37,809 bases of DNA. Origin: Streptomyces viridosporus. GTDB taxonomy: Bacteria > Actinomycetota > Actinomycetes > Streptomycetales > Streptomycetaceae. The stretch is from the NCBI RefSeq assembly GCF_002078235.1, contig NZ_MSGP01000430.1, forward strand, positions 1 through 37,809, given 5' to 3'. Below, piece by piece: positions 1 through 6,762 of this stretch. The notes below the pieces were generated by a model that was not told where the DNA came from, ran no database searches, and saw only the letters and a list, made by a program, of their open reading frames with translations. Numbering within the stretch: position 1 is the first letter of the stretch; the number at the start of each line of letters is the position of its first letter. Made by a program: the position numbers and the translations under genes.

Positions 1-51
1 CGCGATGTGCTCCTGGGCGCGGCGGCGGGGCGCGCCCAGGAGCACATCGCG
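1..51. repeat. Perfect 20-bp inverted repeat at the window edge
   Basis: Bases 1-20 are exactly the reverse complement of bases 32-51, separated by an 11-base G-rich loop. The repeat may extend beyond the window. It has no T-tract, so it is not a classical terminator. It lies in the open frame of the possible upstream gene. Confidence 0.8.
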
Positions 52-117
52 CCCCAGCTCCGCGACGCCCCCGCGCCCCGCCCGGACACGGCCCGGGCCC
101 GCTCCCGACCGCCGTGA
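1..117 (+). CDS. Possible 3' end of an upstream gene (partial)
   Basis: Frame 1 is open from the window edge to a TGA at 115-117 and would encode about 38 C-terminal residues, beginning RDVLLGAAAGRAQEHIAPQL and ending in a Pro/Arg/Ala-rich tail. It would be convergent with the MarR gene at 167-667. No domain is recognisable in so short a stretch. The first 51 bases also form a perfect inverted repeat, so the segment may be non-coding. Calling it coding rests only on the open frame and its high GC3. Confidence 0.3.
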   Translation, partial: RDVLLGAAAGRAQEHIAPQLRDAPAPRPDTARARSRPP

Positions 118-166
118 AGGACCGGTCGGAGCCCCGCGTCGACGCGGTGCACCGCGCCCGGGAACG

Positions 167-667
167 CTACGGCGCCGGAGCGGGCGAGACCTCCCGGCCC
201 TCCCCCGTCCGCAGACGCGCGGCCTGCCGCACGCCGAAGTCCGTCGTCCGCCTCATCCGGTCGATGAACAGGGCCAGCTCGGAGTCGTCCAGGTCCTCGA
301 AGAGCGCGGCCCAGTCGCCGCCGAGGCGCTCCCACACCCGCTCGAACTCGGCGGCCCGCTCCGGCACCGTCGCCACCAGCACCCGCCGCCGGTCGCCCTC
401 GTCCCGCTCCCGGACCACGTAGCCCGCCCGCTCCAGCCGGTCCACCAGCCGCGTCGCCGACCCGGTCGTCAGTCCGGTCAGCTCCGCGATCCGGCCGGTC
501 GTCACCGGACCGCCCTCCAGCGTGAGCAGGTTCAGGCACTGCAGATCGGTGGGGTGCAGACCCAGATGATCGGCGAGGGCCTGGTTGAACAGGGCCTGGG
601 ACGCCATGGAGCGCCGGGAGACCACGGTCAGCTCCGCCATCAGGCCCGACCGCGTGCTCTCCGGCAT
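167..667 (-). CDS. MarR-family transcriptional regulator
   Basis: The predicted protein is 166 aa, the usual size of MarR regulators, which act as dimeric winged-helix repressors often controlling an adjacent gene. The central part (about residues 40-105) has the family pattern: an LGLHPTDLQCLNLL helix, then TGRIAELTGLTTGSATRLVDRLERAGYV as recognition region, then the wing DEGDRRRV. The start is the ATG at 665-667 because it follows a GAGGAG-type ribosome binding site with normal spacing; longer readings run into repeat DNA. It is divergent from the YnfA-like gene across 144 bp, so that gene or itself is the likely target. The ligand is not predictable from sequence. Confidence 0.88.
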   Translation of the reverse strand: MPESTRSGLMAELTVVSRRSMASQALFNQALADHLGLHPTDLQCLNLLTLEGGPVTTGRIAELTGLTTGSATRLVDRLERAGYVVRERDEGDRRRVLVATVPERAAEFERVWERLGGDWAALFEDLDDSELALFIDRMRRTTDFGVRQAARLRTGEGREVSPAPAP

Positions 668-811
668 CTCCCGCTCCTCACCCTCCGCGGCTTCCGCGTC
701 CTCTACTCCTTCTGTGCCCGCTGAGCGGATGTATCCCCCGCGCGGCCCGCACCAGGCGCCGTCCATCAGGTGACGCGCCGGGGACCGGAACGGGCGTGCG
801 AAGCTGCCCGC

Positions 812-1147
812 ATGCTGATCCTCCGCTCCGCCGCCCTGTTCGTCCTCGCCGCCCTGTTCGAGATCGGCGGCGCCTGGCTGGTCTGGCAGGGCGTGCGCGA
901 GCACCGCGGCTGGATGTGGGCGGCCGGCGGCGTCCTCGCCCTCGGCGCCTACGGCTTCGTCGCCACCTTCCAGCCCGACGCCCACTTCGGCCGCGTCCTC
1001 GCCGCCTACGGCGGCATCTTCGTCGCCGGCTCGATCCTGTGGGGCGTGGTCGCGGACGGCTACCGCCCGGACCGCTGGGACATCGCCGGCGCGCTGGTGT
1101 GCCTCGCCGGCATGGCCCTGATCATGTGGGCACCGCGCAACGGCTGA
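812..1147 (+). CDS. YnfA/UPF0060 family small membrane protein
   Basis: This is a 111-aa protein with four hydrophobic segments, matching the YnfA (UPF0060) family in length and motif order: [12 protein letters not shown] in TM1, then [18 protein letters not shown] in the third, and a C-terminal segment ending near MWAPRNG. Members are small SMR-like inner-membrane proteins, and some have been linked to drug efflux in enterobacteria; function in Streptomyces is not established. I use the ATG at 812, where the family's N-terminus ([19 protein letters not shown]) begins, although the ribosome binding site is weak. It is divergent from the MarR regulator, which may control it. Confidence 0.88.
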   Translation: MLILRSAALFVLAALFEIGGAWLVWQGVREHRGWMWAAGGVLALGAYGFVATFQPDAHFGRVLAAYGGIFVAGSILWGVVADGYRPDRWDIAGALVCLAGMALIMWAPRNG

Positions 1148-1170
1148 CGGGGGCACCCCGGCCCGCCGGG

Positions 1171-1266
1171 ACGCCCCCGTACCGGGACAGCCCGGTGCCG
1201 GGACATCCCCGTACCGGGGCAGCCCGGTGCCGGGACACCCCTGTACCGGGGCACCCCCGTGCCGGA
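1171..1266. repeat. Three tandem 32-bp repeats (six 16-bp half units)
   Basis: Units are 1171-1202, 1203-1234 and 1235-1266. Each consists of two related 16-bp halves of the form RCAYCCCCGTACCGGG and RCAGCCCGGTGCCGGG, so the array is also six 16-mers with internal CCCGGTACCGGG-like dyads. It lies between the ynfA-like gene and the SDR gene and is not in a credible reading frame. There are no unique spacers, so it is not a CRISPR array. Confidence 0.85.
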
Positions 1267-1345
1267 ACACCGCCCCGCCGCAGGCCCTCCCGCCCGCCTT
1301 ATGCTGGCCGGGCCCGCCGCACCACGGCAGACCACCGCACCGCAC

Positions 1346-1394
1346 ACCGCACACCGCACACCGCACACAGCACACAGCACACAGCACACCGCAG
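1346..1394. repeat. Heptanucleotide tandem repeat (7 x 7 bp)
   Basis: Seven consecutive 7-bp units run from 1346 to 1394: ACCGCAC three times, ACAGCAC three times, then ACCGCAG. A degenerate lead-in starts at 1334. The array ends about 20 bp before the ribosome binding site of the SDR gene, so it lies in that gene's leader or promoter. Arrays like this change length easily by slippage. Confidence 0.85.
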
Positions 1395-1425
1395 CCGCGC
1401 GCCCGCACCGTCCGAGGAGCAGCCC

Positions 1426-2205
1426 ATGGCCACCGCCGTCCCGCCCGCCGCGTCCCGTATCGCCGTCGTCACCGGCGCGAGCAGCGGGATCGGCGCCGCC
1501 ACGGCACGCCGGCTCGCCGAGGCCGGCTACCGCGTCGTCCTCACCGCCCGCCGCAAGGACCGCATCGAAGCACTCGCCGAGGAACTCACCGCGGCCGGCC
1601 ACTCCGCGACGGCGTACCCGCTCGACGTCACCGACCGGGCGGCCGTCGACGAGTTCGCCACCGCCTTCAAGACCGTCGGCGTCCTCGTCAACAACGCCGG
1701 CGGCGCGCTCGGCGCCGACCCCGTCGCGACCGGCGACCCGGACGACTGGCGCACGATGTACGAGACGAACGTCATCGGCACCCTCAACCTCACCCAGGCC
1801 CTGCTGCCCAAGCTGGAGGCGAGCGGCGACGGCACGGTCGTCGTCGTGTCCTCCACCGCCGGCCACGCCACCTACGAGGGCGGCGCGGGCTACGTCGCCG
1901 CCAAGCACGCCGAGCACGTCCTCGCCGAGACCCTGCGCCTGGAGATCGTCGGCCGGCCGGTGCGCGTCGTCGAGATCGCGCCCGGCATGGTCAGGACGGA
2001 GGAGTTCGCGCTCACCCGCTTCGGCGGCGACGCGGAGAAGGCCGCCAAGGTCTACGAGGGCGTCGCCGAGCCCCTGACGGCCGACGACGTCGCCGACACC
2101 ATCGCCTGGGCGGTGACCCGCCCGAGCCACGTCAACATCGACCTGCTCGTCGTCCGCCCGCGCGCCCAGGCGTCGAACACCAAGGTCCACCGGGAGCCGC
2201 GCTGA
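1426..2205 (+). CDS. SDR-family NAD(P)-dependent oxidoreductase
   Basis: The 259-aa protein is a classical short-chain dehydrogenase/reductase. The nucleotide-binding TGASSGIG is at about residues 17-24 and the NNAGG motif at about 90. The catalytic set is the N of NVIG, S in VVSSTAG, Y in GYVAAKHA, and K four residues after it. R38-type basic residues after beta-2 (TARRKDR) favour NADP(H). The C-terminus resembles the YdfG/serine 3-dehydrogenase-like group, which ends with a VNIDLLVVRP stretch. The start ATG has a GAGGAG site 8 bp upstream. The substrate cannot be deduced. Two tandem repeat arrays occupy its upstream region. Confidence 0.93.
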   Translation: MATAVPPAASRIAVVTGASSGIGAATARRLAEAGYRVVLTARRKDRIEALAEELTAAGHSATAYPLDVTDRAAVDEFATAFKTVGVLVNNAGGALGADPVATGDPDDWRTMYETNVIGTLNLTQALLPKLEASGDGTVVVVSSTAGHATYEGGAGYVAAKHAEHVLAETLRLEIVGRPVRVVEIAPGMVRTEEFALTRFGGDAEKAAKVYEGVAEPLTADDVADTIAWAVTRPSHVNIDLLVVRPRAQASNTKVHREPR

Positions 2206-2218
2206 CGGCGACCGGGAG

Positions 2219-2255
2219 GCAGCGCCTGACTCTGAAGCAGAAGCGCGGGCGCTGC
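2219..2255. terminator. Possible weak terminator hairpin after the SDR gene
   Basis: The 8-bp arms at 2219-2226 and 2248-2255 are perfect complements around a long 21-base loop, just after the SDR stop. There is no clear T-tract. The stretch from here to 2395 holds no convincing gene. Confidence 0.35.
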
Positions 2256-2395
2256 GTCCGGTACTTCTTCGGCTCCTCCCTGTTCGGCATCCACGTCGCG
2301 GCGTTCGCGACGACCCATGTCGCGAAGCACACGGAGCAAGGGGATCGGAAAGAAGCAAGGACTCGGAGAACGGACGACGCGGTTAACTCACAGGG

Positions 2396-2503
2396 ATGAA
2401 GAAGACCGATCACCCGAACGGAATGCGAACGGAAAATCTAGGCTCCTGCCACACCTGCAACGCGACGGCCCTCGCCGGGATGCCGGTCCCGACGAGAGCC
2501 TGA
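2396..2503 (+). CDS. Small ORF with a CxxC motif ahead of the homing endonuclease
   Basis: This ATG-initiated 35-aa ORF (MKKTDHPNGMRTENLGS..., then CHTC) starts after a CACAGGG sequence that is at best a weak ribosome binding site. It lies in visibly lower-GC DNA than the flanking genes and ends 25 bp before the endonuclease start. It could be a leader ORF, a remnant of a gene disrupted by the insertion, or chance. No family is recognised. Confidence 0.3.
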   Translation: MKKTDHPNGMRTENLGSCHTCNATALAGMPVPTRA

Positions 2504-2528
2504 CCAGCAAGGAAGTGGAGGCTTCCCT

Positions 2529-3362
2529 GTGGCTGACTGCGAGCCTATCGCTCACCAGTTCATGGATCTCTCGGTGCCTGATTACGCGTACATGTTCGGC
2601 TTCCTGCAAGCGGACGGACACCTGGAGAAAGGAACGGGCCGGAAAGGGCGGCTGACCGTCGAGATCAGTGCCCGAGACTCTCATGTCCTGCATGAGTTCC
2701 AGAGACTCACTCCCTACTACAGCAACATCACCGAACGCACGCGGGCGACGAATTTCGCCGAGGTCCACACCTCGGCCATCTGGACCTTGTGCGCACTCGA
2801 GGCCAGAACCCGGATCAACGAACTCGGCCTTCCCTACGGGCGGAAGTCCCGGACGATCGCACCGCCACGGGGAACCTTTTCGGCACGCGACTACGTGCGT
2901 GGGATCATCGACGCGGACGGCTCCGTAGGCATTACCGAAGCAGGGTTCCCCTTCGTCGCCGTGACGACCGCGAGCACAGCGGTCGGCTTGTACGTCTGTT
3001 TGTACACACAGCAGGTCACAGGTGCGGAGCGCGCCCTCAACCGCAATGCACGAGACGGCGTCTACAACATCCTCTACACGAAGGAGAATGCGCAGAGACT
3101 CGCCGCCCACCTCTACTACCCGGGTTCACTGTGCCTGGCGCGCAAGCAGGCCGCCGCAAGTGCGCTGAGCGAGTGGGTCAGGCCGGCCGGCATGAGGAGC
3201 GCGCCTCGGCGCAGGCGCTGGACGGAGCAAGAAGACCGCATTCTGCTGCGGCTGAACAACGACGCCGAGGCGGCCGCGGAACTGGGGCGCACGGAGAAGA
3301 GTTGCTGCATCCGCCTATGGCGCCTGCGGAACGGCCGAGCACGGATGCCCGCGGATCAGTGA
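2529..3362 (+). CDS. Free-standing LAGLIDADG homing endonuclease with C-terminal Myb/SANT-like domain
   Basis: The 277-aa protein carries two LAGLIDADG helices: FGFLQADGHL at about residues 23-32 and RGIIDADGSV at 124-133. Their terminal Asp residues (about D29 and D130) are in the catalytic positions, so it is a monomeric two-motif enzyme. Known members make double-strand cuts at long sites. The C-terminus (about 228-268) has a Myb/SANT-like pattern, RRWTEQEDRILLRL then AAAELGRTEKSCCIRLWRL, probably an additional DNA-binding module. The start is GTG preceded by GTGGAGG. It is not embedded in a host protein, so it is not an intein here, and no intron is evident. Base composition is less GC-rich than its neighbours, which suggests acquisition. 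It converges on rtcB, with stops 38 bp apart. Confidence 0.88.
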   Translation: MADCEPIAHQFMDLSVPDYAYMFGFLQADGHLEKGTGRKGRLTVEISARDSHVLHEFQRLTPYYSNITERTRATNFAEVHTSAIWTLCALEARTRINELGLPYGRKSRTIAPPRGTFSARDYVRGIIDADGSVGITEAGFPFVAVTTASTAVGLYVCLYTQQVTGAERALNRNARDGVYNILYTKENAQRLAAHLYYPGSLCLARKQAAASALSEWVRPAGMRSAPRRRRWTEQEDRILLRLNNDAEAAAELGRTEKSCCIRLWRLRNGRARMPADQ

Positions 3363-3370
3363 CCGACCGC

Positions 3371-3394
3371 GGGGCCCAGGGACCCAGGGGCCCC
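3371..3394. terminator. Hairpin between the convergent endonuclease and rtcB genes
   Basis: The 7-bp GC arms at 3371-3377 and 3388-3394 fill the 37-bp gap between two converging stop codons. This could terminate both transcripts. There is no T-tract. Confidence 0.45.
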
Positions 3395-3399
3395 GTGCC

Positions 3400-4593
3400 T
3401 CAGCCCTTCACGCACACGAACTGCTTCAGCTTTGCCACGACCTCCACGAGATCGCGCTGCTGGCCCATCACCTGGTCGATGTTCTTGTAGGCCCCCGGAA
3501 TCTCGTCCAGAACACCGGAGTCCTTCCGGCACTCCACTCCGCTTGTCTGCTGCTCCAAGTCCCGTACGGTGAACCGACGCTTCGCCGCGTTCCGGCTCAT
3601 ACGCCGGCCCGCTCCGTGCGAGGCGGAGTTGAACGCCTTCTCGTTGCCGAGCCCCTTCACGATGTACGAGCTGGTCCCCATCGATCCCGGGATGATCCCG
3701 TACTCGCCGGAACCCGCCCGGATCGCGCCCTTGCGGGTCACGAGCAGATCCATACCCTCATACCGCTCCTCCGCCACGTAGTTGTGGTGGCAAGAGATCT
3801 CCGGCTCGAAGGTCGGCCTGGCCTTCTTGAACTCCTTGCGGATCACGTCCTTCAGGAGCGCCATCATGATCGAGCGGTTGTACTTCGCGTACTCCTGCGC
3901 CCAGAACAGGTCGTTGCGGTACGCCGCCATCTGCGGGGTGTCCGAGACGAAGACGGCGAGGTCGCGGTCGACCAGGCCCTGGTTGTGCGGGAGCTTCTGG
4001 GCCACGCCGATGTGGTGCTCGGCGAGCTCCTTGCCGATGTTCCGGGAGCCGGAGTGCAGAGTGAGCCACACCACACCTCCAGAATCGAACAAAAGTTCGA
4101 TGTAGTGGTTTCCGCCGCCCAGCGTCCCCATCTGCTTCGCGGCCCGCTCCTCGCGGAACCTCACCGCGTCCGCCACCCCGCCGAACCGCCCCCAGAAGTC
4201 GTCCCAGCCGCCGGCCGCGAAGCCGTGCAGCCGGCCCGGGTCGACCGGGTCGTCGTGCATCCCCCGCCCCACCGGGATCGCCTGCTCGATCTTCGACCGC
4301 AGCCGGGAGAGATCACCGGGAAGGTCGTTCGCCGTCAGGGACGTCCGCACCGCCGACATGCCGCAGCCGATGTCGACGCCCACCGCCGCCGGGCACACCG
4401 CACCCTGCATCGCGATGACCGACCCGACCGTCGCGCCCTTTCCGTAGTGCACGTCCGGCATCACGGCCAGGCCCTTGATCCACGGCAGGGTCGCCACGTT
4501 CCGCAACTGCTGGAGGGCGCCCTCCTCGACCGTCGCCGGGTCCGTCCACAGACGGATCGGCACCTTCGCACCCGGCAGTTCCACGTACGACAT
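3400..4593 (-). CDS. rtcB: RtcB-family RNA ligase
   Basis: The 397-aa protein matches RtcB, the GTP- and Mn-dependent ligase that joins 2',3'-cyclic phosphate or 3'-phosphate RNA ends to 5'-OH ends. Visible family motifs are MPDVHYGKGATVGS near residues 45-58, GVDIGCGM with the metal-binding Asp and Cys, GTLGGGNHYIEL, LHSGSRNIG, HHNYV, the GSMGTSSYIVKG segment, and SASHGAGR with the histidine that is guanylylated. All expected metal and nucleotide residues are present. The start ATG at 4591-4593 follows a GAAAGGG site. No archease or RtcA gene is adjacent. Its role in Streptomyces is probably RNA repair or tRNA maintenance, which is inferred from the family. It is convergent with the homing endonuclease gene. 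Confidence 0.95.
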   Translation of the reverse strand: MSYVELPGAKVPIRLWTDPATVEEGALQQLRNVATLPWIKGLAVMPDVHYGKGATVGSVIAMQGAVCPAAVGVDIGCGMSAVRTSLTANDLPGDLSRLRSKIEQAIPVGRGMHDDPVDPGRLHGFAAGGWDDFWGRFGGVADAVRFREERAAKQMGTLGGGNHYIELLFDSGGVVWLTLHSGSRNIGKELAEHHIGVAQKLPHNQGLVDRDLAVFVSDTPQMAAYRNDLFWAQEYAKYNRSIMMALLKDVIRKEFKKARPTFEPEISCHHNYVAEERYEGMDLLVTRKGAIRAGSGEYGIIPGSMGTSSYIVKGLGNEKAFNSASHGAGRRMSRNAAKRRFTVRDLEQQTSGVECRKDSGVLDEIPGAYKNIDQVMGQQRDLVEVVAKLKQFVCVKG

Positions 4594-4843
4594 AACGTAC
4601 CCTTTCCCCCGGCACACGAACAGAAGTATCGAAAAATCCAGAATCGCAAAACTGGCGCCAAGGTCGGTGAAAAGGGATGACGGACCGGCGTCCACGGCAG
4701 TGCGTGCGATACACATTGTCTGCGGGGGGCGCCCCCCTGCGGCAAGCGAATAACCAGCGGGGACACTGGGGAACACCAGTGAGGACGCTGGGGACCCCGC
4801 GGGCCCGCCGGCCCGCACCCACACCGTCGAGAGGAGCCCGGCC

Positions 4844-5683
4844 GTGCAGCGGAGGGCGTACGTACCCGGCGTCGCCGCACTTCTGGCGGCCGTGCTGGCC
4901 GGCTGCACCGGCGGCTCGGGCGAGGGCGGCACGGCGGACAACTCCAACCCGGGGAGCGCCGGCACCGCGACGCAGGCGGCCCAGCCCGGCAGGTACGCCA
5001 CGCTCCCCGAGCCCTGCGGCGTGATCGGCGACCGGACGCTCGAGGAACTCCTGCCCGGACTACGGGAGTTGACCGACGAGGCGCAGCGCGAGAAGGCGTA
5101 CGCGGGCGAGGCGACCCTCACGTACGACACCGACCGCAAGGTGGGCTGCCGTTGGAAGGTGGAGTCGGCGGAGGCGACCGACCACCTGCTGGTCGACTTC
5201 GAGCGGATCGTCTCCTACGACAACGCCGTCAGCGACGACAGCCAGGCCGAGCGGCTCTTCGCGAGGAAGCGGACCGCGGCGCACCTCCCGGAGCCGGAAG
5301 CCACGCGCTCCGGTCCGACCGGCGCCGGCAGCAGCCCTTCCGCGGACCCGAGTTCGTCGCCGTCCTCGTCCGGTTCCCCGTCCGGTTCCTCCTCTCCTCC
5401 CTCCTCGTCCGGTTCCTCCTCGGCGTCCGATTCGCCCGCCGACCTCCAGCCCCGGCTCCTGGAGGGTCTCGGCGACGAGGCCTTCCTCGACGACGCGCTG
5501 GACAGCTCCGGTTCGACCGCCCAGCAGCGCACGGTGACTGTGGCGTTCCGCACGTCCAACGTCATCGTGACCGTCGAGTACGCGGAGCAGCCGGCGGTCG
5601 TCGGCGTCGCCCCGGACAGCAAGGAAATGCAGGACAGGGCACGGAAACTGGCCTCCCGGCTGGCCGATTCGCTGAGCGGCTGA
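4844..5683 (+). CDS. DUF3558-type secreted lipoprotein
   Basis: The 279-aa protein has a short basic start, a hydrophobic stretch and a lipobox LAGC with the lipidated Cys at residue 21, so it should be exported and anchored to the outer face of the membrane. After an Ala/Gly/Thr-rich spacer comes the DUF3558-like core: LPEPCGVIGDRTLEELLPG with a conserved Cys, and VGCRWKV with a second Cys, probably forming a disulfide. A low-complexity Ser/Pro segment occupies about residues 165-200. The C-terminal part (QRTVTVAFRTSNVIVTVEY) is typical of the family. The start is GTG after a GAGAGGAG site. The next gene encodes a paralogue. Function is unknown; mycobacterial DUF3558 members include the surface lipoproteins LpqG/LprQ-like group only by loose analogy. 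Confidence 0.85.
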   Translation: MQRRAYVPGVAALLAAVLAGCTGGSGEGGTADNSNPGSAGTATQAAQPGRYATLPEPCGVIGDRTLEELLPGLRELTDEAQREKAYAGEATLTYDTDRKVGCRWKVESAEATDHLLVDFERIVSYDNAVSDDSQAERLFARKRTAAHLPEPEATRSGPTGAGSSPSADPSSSPSSSGSPSGSSSPPSSSGSSSASDSPADLQPRLLEGLGDEAFLDDALDSSGSTAQQRTVTVAFRTSNVIVTVEYAEQPAVVGVAPDSKEMQDRARKLASRLADSLSG

Positions 5684-5817
5684 GCACCCTTCACGGCTCC
5701 TCCGCGCCCGTGCGCACAGCGCGCGAAGGGGGACCGCACGGACGACTCACCGCGTACCGTGACCCCTCGGACCCCGTTCTGACCGCAGGGAACACGAGCG
5801 TCATGAGTGAAGGAACC

Positions 5818-6672
5818 ATGCAGCGACGAGCACAGCGAGACCAGCGTGAAGACCAGCGAGTGAAGCGCCTTGCCCGCGTCCTTGTCTGCGCGGCTGTCGT
5901 CCCCGTGATGCTGGTCGCCGCCGGCTGCTCCTCGGACTCCGGCTCCGACGACGGCAAGGACAAGGCGTCACAGGCGTCGGCGTCGGCCTCGGCGAGTCCG
6001 TCCCCGACGGTGCGGGCGGCCGCGTACGGGACGCTCCCGGAGTCGTGCAAGGTACTGCCGAAGAAGACCTTGGAGGACCTCGTCCCGAAGGCGAAGTCCG
6101 GCAAGGAGGGCGCGTCGGACGACGTGGCGACGCGCGCCAGTTGCTCCTGGAACAGCCTCGACAACAACGGTGTGAAGGGCTCGCAGTTCCGCTGGCTGAA
6201 CGTGTCGCTGCTGCGCTTCGAGTCGGACGTGACGCGGGGCCCGGGGGACAAGCTGGCCAAGGAGTACTACGACAAGCAGGTGCGGGACGCGCAGGCGGTC
6301 GAGGGCGCCCAGAAGACCGAGGCGGAGCCGCTCGCCGAGACCGGCGACGAGGCGACGGCCGTGCGGTACGACCTGAAGAAGAAGGAAGGCACCTTCAAGC
6401 AGCAGACGGTGGTGGTGCGCGTGGAGAACGTGGTCGTCACCCTCGACTACAACGGTGCCGGTCTCGCCGGTGACAAGACCCCCAGCGCCGACGACCTGAT
6501 GAAGGACGCGCAGAAGGCGGCCAAGGAGGCGGTGGCCGCGGTGACGAAGGCGAACGACGAGGGCGCCGGAGCCGGCGAGTCGAGCGGCGCGCCGTCGGAG
6601 GCGGGATCGCCGTCGGCGTCGGGCGCGGACTCGGAGACGGAGTCCGCCTCCAAGGCGCCGGCCAAGAGCTGA
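5818..6672 (+). CDS. DUF3558-type secreted lipoprotein (paralogue of the preceding gene)
   Basis: The 284-aa protein has an Arg-rich n-region, a hydrophobic core and lipobox VAAGC with Cys at about residue 37. The core repeats the architecture of the gene upstream: YGTLPESCKVLPKKTLEDLVP, then ASCSWNS with the second Cys, then TFKQQTVVVRVENVVVTLDY. It ends in an Ala/Ser/Glu-rich tail. I chose the ATG at 5818 because GAAGGA precedes it at good spacing; an in-frame ATG at 5803 is the alternative. Both paralogues begin MQRRA, so this is likely a tandem duplication followed by divergence. The 134-bp gap suggests separate promoters or a loose operon. Confidence 0.87.
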   Translation: MQRRAQRDQREDQRVKRLARVLVCAAVVPVMLVAAGCSSDSGSDDGKDKASQASASASASPSPTVRAAAYGTLPESCKVLPKKTLEDLVPKAKSGKEGASDDVATRASCSWNSLDNNGVKGSQFRWLNVSLLRFESDVTRGPGDKLAKEYYDKQVRDAQAVEGAQKTEAEPLAETGDEATAVRYDLKKKEGTFKQQTVVVRVENVVVTLDYNGAGLAGDKTPSADDLMKDAQKAAKEAVAAVTKANDEGAGAGESSGAPSEAGSPSASGADSETESASKAPAKS

Positions 6673-6724
6673 CCGAGCGTTGAACCAGAACCGGCCACCC
6701 GTCCTCCGCACACATGTGCCACTC

Positions 6725-6738
6725 TGTTGCGCGCAACA
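6725..6738. promoter_or_regulatory. Perfect 14-bp palindrome upstream of the DUF2637 gene
   Basis: TGTTGCGCGCAACA is a perfect even dyad centred on CGCG, 24 bp before the GTG start and just before the ribosome binding site. Its form, with a central CG and TTGC/GCAA flanks, is that of a LacI-type or other dimeric repressor operator. The cognate protein is not identified. Confidence 0.5.
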
Positions 6739-6762
6739 ACACGCAACGGGAGGGGAGTACGG

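Noticed and set aside
1171..1394. CRISPR-like repeat array
   Set aside because: Units are contiguous without unique spacers and no cas gene is present.
2236..2395. Plus-strand frame encoding YFFGSSLFGIHVAAFATTHV
   Set aside because: It looks weakly membrane-like but has no start codon or ribosome binding site; treated as intergenic or remnant.
2529..3362. LAGLIDADG protein as an intein
   Set aside because: No extein sequence or splicing-block residues flank it; the protein is free-standing.
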